DNA of 9,882 bases from Candidatus Hydrogenedentes bacterium CG07_land_8_20_14_0_80_42_17. GTDB lineage: Bacteria; UBA8481. The stretch is from assembly GCA_002780065.1 (NCBI GenBank), contig PEWQ01000030.1, forward strand, positions 1 to 9,882, in the 5' to 3' direction. Positions within the stretch are counted from its first letter, which is position 1; each line of letters begins with the position of its first letter. The notes under the pieces were generated by a model, which worked only from the letters and a program-made list of their open reading frames with translations, did no database searches and was not told where the DNA came from. Both the position numbers and the translations under genes were made by a program. Below, piece by piece: positions 1 to 5,393 of this stretch.

Positions 1-28
1 CAATTTGCACTTTCCAATTTGCAATTTC
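1..28. repeat. CAATTTGC short direct repeats
   Basis: CAATTTGC occurs at 1-8 and again at 15-22, and a degenerate partial copy (CAATTTC) follows at 22-28. The first copy is cut by the window edge, so the array may extend further left. This is an AT-rich simple-repeat style; function is unknown. Confidence 0.5.
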
Positions 29-40
29 AAATATAATAAC

Positions 41-105
41 ATACCAGATACCAAGACACTGAGATTTTTTATCTATTTTTTTCTCTGTGTCTCCGTGCCT
101 CAGTG
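41..105. repeat. Inverted arrays of 8-bp units around a T-rich centre
   Basis: On the plus strand three adjacent octamers read ATACCAGA (41-48), TACCAAGA (49-56) and CACTGAGA (57-64). After a T-rich 17-nt spacer (65-81), three octamers read on the minus strand as CACAGAGA (89-82), CACGGAGA (97-90) and CACTGAGG (105-98). The inner arms 54-64 and 82-92 can pair at 10 of 11 positions, giving a hairpin with a 17-nt loop. From memory, similar octamer-phased intergenic sequence occurs in many environmental bacterial genomes. Whether it is dispersed in this genome cannot be seen from one copy. It sits about 40 bp past the M23 stop, so it may affect mRNA 3' ends, though no U tract follows the stem. 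Confidence 0.65.
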
Positions 106-144
106 GCTGCATTCCATATCTACTTGCATGACTCCGGTTATGAT

Positions 145-1188
145 TTACCTTCTGGCGAGATATTTTGCAGGGTCTTTTCGCTTGCTTGAAACTATCACTT
201 CAAAGTGAAGATGAGGACCTGTTGAATATCCGGTTGAACCTACTTTTGCTATTACTGTACCAGCTTTTACTCTTGCACCTGTTTTTACAAGATTACGTAG
301 AGTATGCCCGTATCGGGTAACAATTCCATTGCTATGCCTTATTTCCACGAGATTACCATATCCGCCGCGTCTGCCGCTGAAGCTTACTACTCCGCTTAGA
401 ACGCTGTGAATTGATGTACCTAATGGAGACGCAATATCAAGTCCGCGATGAAACATAATCTTTCCGCTTATTGGATGCCTTCTGTATCCGTAAGAAGAAC
501 TTATGCGGCCATTTACTGGAAAATAGAAAAATCCGTATTTATTTTTTGTTGACCTTGCTGTAATAGGATTGGCTGATGGTTGCGCACCAGGAATAAAAAG
601 AGTTGCTCCTGCTCTAACTGTTTCCATATCTTCGTATTGGTTGAATTCGGCAATTTTTGACAACCTGATTTTATATTTTTTTGCTATGTCCCATGCAGTC
701 ATACCTTTGGATATTTTAACTTGAATTCCATCACAGCTTGGAATTCGCATCGTTTTGCCAGGAGACAATTTTCGAGACCAGTTGTTTAAAGACAGTATTG
801 TTGAAGTTTTGAGTCTAAAACGTCGCGCTATCTTTTCGATTGAGTCGCCTTTTTTTATAGTATATGAAGTTAGATTCGATTCGTTTTTAACTTGAATTTG
901 CGGTTCTGCTTTTTCCGGTTTTTCGATATTTATTTCTTCCTCAGGATCTTTCTCCTCTATGTTTTCTGAAAATTTAAGAGCTTTCAGATTTTGAATTGAT
1001 AGATCATCTTTAGCTAAAAAATTTTCTTCAAAAAATGATAGCGATAATGAAGGATCGAGCGAAGTATCTTCTTCAAGATTAGTCGATGAGAAGGCTGATT
1101 TAAGACCGCTAAATAATATGAGAAAAGACGTTAGAAGAAAAAGTATTGTATTTCTGAGCCTGTTTCTTTTTTTTATGCGGTTATTCAA
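145..1188 (-). CDS. LysM-LysM-M23 family metallopeptidase (murein hydrolase)
   Basis: This is a 347-residue exported peptidoglycan hydrolase or hydrolase activator. A basic N-terminus and hydrophobic segment (about 14-34) form a signal peptide or anchor. An acidic, low-complexity linker follows (38-107). Two LysM peptidoglycan-binding domains lie at about 108-151 and 156-200, and an M23 (lysostaphin/NlpD-like) domain at about 225-345. The zinc ligands are intact: H247 and D251 in HRGLD, and H328 in HLHFE. The catalytic histidines are H295 (RYGH) and H326, so this should be an active endopeptidase, unlike degenerate EnvC/NlpD activators. The start is TTG at 1188, supported by GGAG five bases upstream; an in-frame stop at 1210-1212 leaves little room for extension. 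It is last in a minus-strand group, 113 nt after the cysteine desulfurase, and may have its own promoter. The exact cell-division or turnover role is not determined. Confidence 0.93.
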   Translation of the reverse strand: MNNRIKKRNRLRNTILFLLTSFLILFSGLKSAFSSTNLEEDTSLDPSLSLSFFEENFLAKDDLSIQNLKALKFSENIEEKDPEEEINIEKPEKAEPQIQVKNESNLTSYTIKKGDSIEKIARRFRLKTSTILSLNNWSRKLSPGKTMRIPSCDGIQVKISKGMTAWDIAKKYKIRLSKIAEFNQYEDMETVRAGATLFIPGAQPSANPITARSTKNKYGFFYFPVNGRISSSYGYRRHPISGKIMFHRGLDIASPLGTSIHSVLSGVVSFSGRRGGYGNLVEIRHSNGIVTRYGHTLRNLVKTGARVKAGTVIAKVGSTGYSTGPHLHFEVIVSSKRKDPAKYLARR

Positions 1189-1193
1189 ATTTG

Positions 1194-1197
1194 CTCC
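1194..1197 (-). promoter_or_regulatory. Ribosome binding site supporting a TTG start
   Basis: GGAG on the minus strand lies five bases before the TTG at 1188. No ATG or GTG occurs in frame between the upstream stop (1210-1212) and the signal-peptide region, so this site supports TTG as the start of the M23 peptidase. Confidence 0.6.
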
Positions 1198-1301
1198 GTC
1201 CAGATCGCGTCAATAATTCTGCAAATATTAGCTCATTGACAATTTTGTATAGCTATGAAAGGTATCGGAATAATTCTGGCGATTCTGAAGAAAAAATTAT
1301 T

Positions 1302-2462
1302 TCAACACGGAGCAGAATAATCAGGAGACAATTTCCTAAGCCTTCTTACTTCCTCGATAATTCTTTTTACCGCATCTTCTATTTCGGCTTTTGTGTTTGT
1401 CCTGCCGATTCCAATTCGGATAGATGACTTGATTCGGCCGGAATCAAGTCCTATAGCTTTTAGAACATGAGAAGTACTTTTTTTGGATGAAGCGCATGCC
1501 GCACCGGTTGACATTGCAAGATCGGGCATGGATATCAATAGCGCTTCAGCTTCGATAAAGTCGAAAGATATGTTCAGGTTTCCCGGGATTCTCAGTTCGG
1601 GATGTCCGTTTAAATGCATGCCTCCCAGTGATTTTAATGATTCAAAAAGATGCTTAGATAATTTTTTCAAACGTGTTGTTTCAGCCGGCATTTCTTCGAC
1701 TGAAATTTTCAGAGCGGTTGACATTCCAACTATTGATGGAACATTCAAAGTTCCGGGCCGAATTCCTTTTTCTTGACCGCCTCCGTGCATGAGCGGACAA
1801 ATACTATCTTTCTTGTATAGAATTCCAATGCCTTTGGGACCGTAAAATTTGTGAGCGGAAGCTGAAAGAAAATCGACATGAGTTTTTTCTAAGTCTATAG
1901 ATATTTTTCCGACTGCTTGCGCCGCATCGGTATGAAACAAAATTTTTATCTCTCTGCATATTTCACTAATCTCATGAATAGGGTTGATAGAACCGATTTC
2001 GTTATTTGCCCAGATAACCGAGACAAGCGCGGTATCTTGTCTAAGAGCTTTTATAAGACGTTCGGGATCAAGTCTTCCGAATTGATCCACCTCTAATAAT
2101 TCGATATCGAAACCTTCAGACTGAAGAAATTTTAATGTATCTAGAACTGCTGAATGTTCAGCTGTAGTGGAAACGATATGCTTTTTTCCTTTTTTTATTG
2201 CCGTTCGCGCGACGCCGATCAAGATCGTATTTATCGATTCAGTAGAACCCGATGTAAATATTAAATTGTCTGCATTGCAATTCAAGAGGTCTGCGCAGGT
2301 TTTTCTGGCGGTTTCAACAGCCTCTTTGGCTTCCCAACCGTATCGATGATGAGCTGATGACGGATTTCCGATTTTATCAAAAAAATAAGGCTTCATAGCT
2401 TCGAAGACCCGGGAATCGAGCGGAGTTGTCGCGTTGTTATCGAGATAAATAATTTTACTCAT
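1302..2462 (-). CDS. Cysteine desulfurase, NifS/IscS family
   Basis: This PLP enzyme removes sulfur from cysteine to give alanine and an enzyme persulfide, which feeds Fe-S cluster assembly or tRNA thiolation. The 386-residue length is normal for class I desulfurases. Visible landmarks are the N-terminal YLDNNATTP, H103 (AEHSAV), D179 and Q182 (HTDAAQA), the PLP lysine K205 in SASAHKFYGPKG, the RPGT motif (235-238), and the persulfide cysteine C323 in STGAACASS. The Cys loop is a little shorter than in E. coli IscS. The chain ends in an unusual terminal cysteine, C386. The gene follows an Rrf2-type regulator by 50 nt with no obvious Shine-Dalgarno before the ATG. No scaffold gene is adjacent, so NifS versus IscS assignment is left open. 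Confidence 0.95.
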   Translation of the reverse strand: MSKIIYLDNNATTPLDSRVFEAMKPYFFDKIGNPSSAHHRYGWEAKEAVETARKTCADLLNCNADNLIFTSGSTESINTILIGVARTAIKKGKKHIVSTTAEHSAVLDTLKFLQSEGFDIELLEVDQFGRLDPERLIKALRQDTALVSVIWANNEIGSINPIHEISEICREIKILFHTDAAQAVGKISIDLEKTHVDFLSASAHKFYGPKGIGILYKKDSICPLMHGGGQEKGIRPGTLNVPSIVGMSTALKISVEEMPAETTRLKKLSKHLFESLKSLGGMHLNGHPELRIPGNLNISFDFIEAEALLISMPDLAMSTGAACASSKKSTSHVLKAIGLDSGRIKSSIRIGIGRTNTKAEIEDAVKRIIEEVRRLRKLSPDYSAPC

Positions 2463-2488
2463 CGAAAGAAAACATCATGCTATTTGAG

Positions 2489-2506
2489 AATAAAGAACGT
2501 TTTATT
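2489..2506. promoter_or_regulatory. AATAAA-N6-TTTATT palindrome upstream of the cysteine desulfurase gene
   Basis: A perfect 6-bp inverted repeat with a 6-nt centre (GAACGT) lies in the 50-bp gap between the Rrf2 gene and the cysteine desulfurase gene. The same arm sequence and spacing occur at 3965-3982, between trxB and hisI. It could be an operator half-site pair, but AT-rich intergenic DNA gives such palindromes by chance. Confidence 0.3.
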
Positions 2507-2512
2507 GCAGAG

Positions 2513-2950
2513 TCAGAATTCAATGTCATCTGATTCATTGGCTATCTGCTTTAAAGTGATTTTTGCCATAAGATCAACGATCGAACTATGAAGCTTTCTA
2601 ATAGGAGCTACCACAGGGCAACAATTTTTTAAGAGACACCGTTTAGAATGTTTTGAAGAAGAGAATGAAACGCAGTCAGCGAGCCTTATTGGGCCGTCGA
2701 TTGCAAGAATGATTTTATCCATAGTCAGTTCCGACGGCTTGATCGAAATAATGTATCCGCCTTTAATTCCGCGAATAGACCGAACAATTTCATGTTTAGT
2801 CAGAATTTTAAGCAAGGCCGAAGTTATAGGCAGAGGAAGTTTAAAAGATGAAGCGATTTCTTTTGCACTGGATATTTTACTCTCTCCTTTTTTTACAAGA
2901 TAAACGAGTATTGCAACTGCATAATCGAGCTTTTTAGAAAGTTTTAACAC
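2513..2950 (-). CDS. Rrf2/IscR-family transcriptional regulator with a Cys cluster
   Basis: This 145-residue protein has the Rrf2 winged helix-turn-helix fold: an N-terminal LSKKLDYAVAILVYL helix, a recognition-helix region around 38-53, and a wing with the family signature RGIKGGYIIS (60-69). Cysteines at 93, 105, 110 and 111 form a candidate iron-sulfur site; IscR uses three cysteines spaced five apart, so the spacing here (X11, X4, adjacent pair) differs. The family senses Fe-S status, redox state or other small signals; IscR and SufR-type members control cluster assembly. Its place just before a cysteine desulfurase fits such a role. The start is GTG at 2950, the only plausible one, since an in-frame stop lies at 2966-2968. 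There is no Shine-Dalgarno, and the predicted promoter would give a nearly leaderless transcript. The ligand is not known. Confidence 0.92.
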   Translation of the reverse strand: MLKLSKKLDYAVAILVYLVKKGESKISSAKEIASSFKLPLPITSALLKILTKHEIVRSIRGIKGGYIISIKPSELTMDKIILAIDGPIRLADCVSFSSSKHSKRCLLKNCCPVVAPIRKLHSSIVDLMAKITLKQIANESDDIEF

Positions 2951-2957
2951 AGGATTT

Positions 2958-2986
2958 ATATTAGATTATTTTAGTCCAGATTGCAA
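2958..2986 (-). promoter_or_regulatory. Candidate promoter and IscR-like operator of the Rrf2 gene
   Basis: On the minus strand TTGCAA (2986-2981) and TAATAT (2963-2958) are separated by exactly 17 nt, each matching 4 of 6 consensus bases. Between and over them, 2982-2958 matches about 19 of 25 positions of the type 1 IscR operator, including GACT, the A/T centre, AATC in place of AGTC, and the final TAT. This geometry suggests repression by the encoded regulator. It is motif reading only, not a scored search. Confidence 0.4.
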
Positions 2987-3000
2987 AGTTTTTTAAATTA

Positions 3001-3927
3001 TTATCCTTCAAGAAAACGTTCGGTTTCTATTGCCGCCATACAACCCATTCCTGCCGCAGTTATTGCCTGACGAAAGTAATGATCTCTAACGTCGCCAGCC
3101 GCAAAGACTCCAGCTATTGAAGTGGCAGTTCTGCCTGAATCCGTAACCTTGATGTAGCCTTTTTCATCCAGTTCAAGTTCATCTTTGAAAAGTTCTGTAT
3201 TTGGAAAATGTCCGATAGCAACAAAAAGTCCTGATGTTGGAAGATTGGAAATTTCATTTGTCTTAACATTATTCAATTTTAGTTCTGTGACTTTTGAACC
3301 GTCACCTATAATTTCTTCAATGACTGAATTCCATACGAATTTAATCTTTTCGTTTTTCTTGGTTCTGTCTTGCATGATTTTTGAAGCTCTAAGCTGCTCT
3401 CTTCGATGGATTATTGTGACTGATTTTGCAAAGTTCGTCAAAAAGAGTGCTTCTTCCAATGCAGTATCTCCACCGCCGACAACGCATACGTCTTCGCCTC
3501 GAAAGAAAAAACCGTCGCAAGTAGCGCAAGCTGAAACACCTTTACCTCTGTATGTTTTTTCAGATTCGAGCCCTAGCCATTTTGCCGTAGCACCTGTTGC
3601 AATGATTACAGATCTTGCTTTATAAGTTTTACCGCCGGCTGTGACTAGTTTTGGAGCTACATGGAGTTCAACTTTTTCTACAGCTTCTTCGATAATTTCA
3701 GTTTTGAATCTGAGTGCTTGTTTTCGAAAATTGTCCATAAGCTCAGGTCCCTGTATGCCCACAGGAAACCCCGGATAGTTTTCAACTTCTGTTGTGATTG
3801 TTAATTGACCGCCAGGCTCGGCTCCGGCAAATAGAAGTGGTGAGAGATTTGCTCGAGCGCAATAAATTGCCGCTGTAAGTCCGGCCGGCCCTGAACCGAT
3901 GATGATTACATTTCTTATTTCGGACAT
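3001..3927 (-). CDS. trxB: Thioredoxin reductase (NADPH)
   Basis: This cytoplasmic flavoprotein transfers electrons from NADPH through FAD and a redox disulfide to thioredoxin. The 308-residue length and domain order match low-molecular-weight bacterial TrxB. The FAD-binding GSGPAG is at 11-16, followed by GGQLTITTEVENYPGF (39-54). The active-site CATC is at 134-137, the NADPH-binding GGGDTALEEA at 151-160 with HRRE at 174-177 (the usual phosphate-binding arginines), and the C-terminal FAD motif AAGDVRDHYFRQAITAAG at 276-293. AAGGAG six bases before the ATG is a strong ribosome binding site. It heads the minus-strand group trxB, rrf2, cysteine desulfurase, M23, and is divergent from hisI. No thioredoxin gene is in view. 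A ferredoxin- or F420-dependent variant is possible but the HRR motif favours NADPH. Confidence 0.96.
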   Translation of the reverse strand: MSEIRNVIIIGSGPAGLTAAIYCARANLSPLLFAGAEPGGQLTITTEVENYPGFPVGIQGPELMDNFRKQALRFKTEIIEEAVEKVELHVAPKLVTAGGKTYKARSVIIATGATAKWLGLESEKTYRGKGVSACATCDGFFFRGEDVCVVGGGDTALEEALFLTNFAKSVTIIHRREQLRASKIMQDRTKKNEKIKFVWNSVIEEIIGDGSKVTELKLNNVKTNEISNLPTSGLFVAIGHFPNTELFKDELELDEKGYIKVTDSGRTATSIAGVFAAGDVRDHYFRQAITAAGMGCMAAIETERFLEG

Positions 3928-3933
3928 AATTTT

Positions 3934-3939
3934 CTCCTT
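3934..3939 (-). promoter_or_regulatory. Ribosome binding site of trxB
   Basis: AAGGAG on the minus strand lies six bases before the ATG at 3927. It is a near-ideal Shine-Dalgarno and confirms the start. Confidence 0.8.
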
Positions 3940-3961
3940 CTATAAATGCTAGAAGAATCGG

Positions 3962-3985
3962 AGAAATAAATCTATTTTTATTTCT
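3962..3985. promoter_or_regulatory. 9-bp inverted repeat in the trxB/hisI divergent region
   Basis: AGAAATAAA (3962-3970) and TTTATTTCT (3977-3985) are perfect reverse complements around a 6-nt centre. The palindrome lies just upstream of the hisI -10 box and upstream of the trxB ribosome site. It is therefore well placed for an operator acting on one or both genes, or for a hairpin in the trxB leader. Its core repeats the arms and spacing of the palindrome at 2489-2506. Confidence 0.4.
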
Positions 3986-4007
3986 GTTTGAAGAAGAAGC
4001 TCGCCGA

Positions 4008-4013
4008 TATAAT
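4008..4013 (+). promoter_or_regulatory. -10 box of the hisI promoter
   Basis: A perfect TATAAT lies 36 bases before the hisI ATG, predicting a start of transcription near 4020 and a leader of about 29 nt. No good -35 box is seen at 16-18 nt spacing (TGTTTG at 3985-3990 for 17 nt), so the promoter may need an activator. A weaker minus-strand pair, TTGAAT (4033-4028) and TATATC (4011-4006) with a 16-nt spacer, overlaps it and could drive trxB. Confidence 0.5.
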
Positions 4014-4036
4014 CTATTCAGAATCATATTCAATAA

Positions 4037-4040
4037 GGAG
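4037..4040 (+). promoter_or_regulatory. Ribosome binding site of hisI
   Basis: GGAG, within AAGGAGAGG, lies eight bases before the hisI ATG at 4049 and confirms that start. Confidence 0.7.
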
Positions 4041-4048
4041 AGGCGACA

Positions 4049-4441
4049 ATGACGGCAGAATTGGATTTTTCCAAGAGCCCTGATAAAATTATTCCTGCGA
4101 TTGCTCAGGACGTGAATACAAACGAAATTTTGATGCTTGCGTATATGAATAAAGAATCATGGGAAGAGACTGTAAGAACCGGCAAAGCATGCTACTGGTC
4201 AAGGTCGCGAAAAAGATTATGGCGCAAAGGTGAAGAATCAGGGAATGTTCAGATTGTTAAAGAAATTTTTGTCGACTGCGATTTGGATACTATCGTTCTG
4301 AAGGTTGAACAGATAGGCGGTGCGGCTTGCCATGAAGGCTACAATTCGTGTTTCTTCCGAAAGCTTGATGGAGAAGAATGGAAAGTTTTCAAGCAAGAGA
4401 AAATTTTCGATCCGGAGAAGGTATATGGAAAGAAAAAATGA
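4049..4441 (+). CDS. hisI: Phosphoribosyl-AMP cyclohydrolase
   Basis: This enzyme opens the adenine ring of phosphoribosyl-AMP to give ProFAR, step 3 of histidine synthesis. At 130 residues it is the stand-alone cyclohydrolase, without the HisE pyrophosphohydrolase domain found in bifunctional HisIE. Visible signatures are [14 protein letters not shown] (28-41), [20 protein letters not shown] (47-66), the metal-binding DCDLD (76-80), and [13 protein letters not shown] (92-104). C77, C94 and C101 are the expected zinc ligands; D76, D78 and D80 are the expected magnesium site. It is first in a plus-strand group and overlaps hisG by 17 nt. A separate hisE must lie outside the window. Confidence 0.97.
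   Translation: MTAELDFSKSPDKIIPAIAQDVNTNEILMLAYMNKESWEETVRTGKACYWSRSRKRLWRKGEESGNVQIVKEIFVDCDLDTIVLKVEQIGGAACHEGYNSCFFRKLDGEEWKVFKQEKIFDPEKVYGKKK
4414..4421 (+). promoter_or_regulatory. Ribosome binding site that sets the hisG start
   Basis: GGAGAAGG lies inside the end of hisI, with GGAG seven bases before the ATG at 4425. This favours 4425 over the in-frame ATG at 4320, which would add 35 residues that merely translate the hisI coding sequence in another frame. Confidence 0.8.
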
Positions 4442-5315
4442 AACTGCCAAATTGAAGCTTGGAATTCCAAAAGGAAGTCTTCAAGATTCAACGATCGAAC
4501 TTTTCAAAAGAGCAGGATATAAAATTCAGGTTTCGTCCAGATCTTATTTTCCGTCCATTGATGATCCCGAAATTGAATGTATGTTGATAAGAGCTCAAGA
4601 GATGTCCCGCTATGTTGAAAAAGGAGTTCTCGACGCTGGATTAACAGGCGCAGATTGGATATCGGAGAATAGCTCTGATGTTGTAGAGATATGCGAATTG
4701 GTCTACTCAAAGCAGACATCGCGGCCGGTTAGATGGGTGCTGGCTGTTCCGGATGAATCGACTATTCAGTCAGTCAAGGATTTAGAGGGAAAGACTATTT
4801 CGACTGAGGCAATTAATATTACAAAACGATATTTAGAATTAAAAGGAGTTAACGCTAATGTGGAATTTTCATGGGGCGCTACTGAAATAAAACCGCCGTA
4901 TCTTTGCGATGCAATTGTTGAGATCACGGAGACAGGTTCATCTCTCAGAGCAAATAAACTTCGAATAGTTGATACTATCATGGAATCCACAACCAGATTT
5001 ATAATGAACAATAGTTCTTACAAAGAAGATTGGAAACGGCAAAAAGCCGAGCGACTTGGCTTGTTGTTGAGAGGAGCGATTGCGGCTGAAGAAAGAGTCG
5101 GATTGATGTGCAACGTTCCGAGAAAAAATATTGAAGCGATCATTTCGCTTTTACCGTCGATTCAGTCTCCTACGATAAGTCAGCTTGATGATCCTGATTG
5201 GGTCGCCGTGAACACTGTTATCGAAGAGCGTATTTCACGGGAGCTGATACCGTTATTGAAAGAAGGTGGCGCTTCCGGAATAGTTGAGTATCCTTTGAAT
5301 AAATTGATTCCATAG
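4425..5315 (+). CDS. hisG: ATP phosphoribosyltransferase, long form
   Basis: This enzyme condenses ATP and PRPP to phosphoribosyl-ATP, the first and feedback-controlled step of histidine synthesis. With the start at 4425 the product is 296 residues, as expected for the long, hexameric HisG that does not need HisZ. The catalytic part begins [11 protein letters not shown] (10-20), includes LTGADWI (73-79) and VRWVLAVP (102-109), and carries the PRPP-binding signature around [16 protein letters not shown] (162-177). The C-terminal region from about 214 ([20 protein letters not shown]) to 293 is the ACT-like regulatory domain that binds histidine. It overlaps hisI by 17 nt, so translation is probably coupled. 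Having the genes for steps 3 and 1 side by side, without the rest of the pathway, points to a scattered his regulon. Confidence 0.96.
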   Translation: MERKNETAKLKLGIPKGSLQDSTIELFKRAGYKIQVSSRSYFPSIDDPEIECMLIRAQEMSRYVEKGVLDAGLTGADWISENSSDVVEICELVYSKQTSRPVRWVLAVPDESTIQSVKDLEGKTISTEAINITKRYLELKGVNANVEFSWGATEIKPPYLCDAIVEITETGSSLRANKLRIVDTIMESTTRFIMNNSSYKEDWKRQKAERLGLLLRGAIAAEERVGLMCNVPRKNIEAIISLLPSIQSPTISQLDDPDWVAVNTVIEERISRELIPLLKEGGASGIVEYPLNKLIP

Positions 5316-5393
5316 TGGAGAAGAAAATATTAAGCTTCAAAAAAGAATTTGCTTCTGTAAGAATAGTAAAAGGATTAACATTTGTGAGAAACT

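Larger units (their letters stand above)
1..144. other. Non-coding segment downstream of the M23 gene
   Basis: This stretch lies beyond the stop codon of the LysM/M23 gene and continues past the left edge of the window. A 67-codon plus-strand frame crosses it but runs antisense into the M23 gene and resembles no protein I know, so I treat the segment as non-coding. It holds short CAATTTGC-type direct repeats (1-30) and an octamer array with a hairpin (41-105). The remaining 106-144 shows nothing recognisable. No classic GC-rich stem followed by a U tract is present for the M23 gene. Confidence 0.7.

Noticed and set aside
54-92. Octamer hairpin as a rho-independent terminator for the M23 gene
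   Set aside because: The stem has a long A-rich loop and no U tract after it on the minus strand, so it does not fit the standard form.
5-208. 67-codon plus-strand frame at the left end
   Set aside because: It translates the repeat region and then runs antisense into the well-supported M23 gene, with no ribosome site and no recognisable protein features.
1213-1242. Promoter for the M23 gene (TTGTCA, 18-nt spacer, AATTAT)
   Set aside because: The -35 box is good but the -10 matches only 4 of 6 bases at a long spacing, too weak to list as a feature in AT-rich DNA.
3782-4033. 83-codon minus-strand frame across the start of trxB
   Set aside because: It is a shifted-frame shadow of trxB that also covers the divergent promoter region; the trxB frame has complete family motifs.
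4320-4424. Longer hisG start at 4320
   Set aside because: The extra 35 residues read hisI coding DNA in a second frame and look unlike any HisG N-terminus; a strong GGAGAAGG site supports 4425.
5316-5393. Possible terminator or promoter between hisG and the nitronate monooxygenase-like gene
   Set aside because: I found no stable stem with a T tract and no convincing -35/-10 pair; the genes may be co-transcribed.
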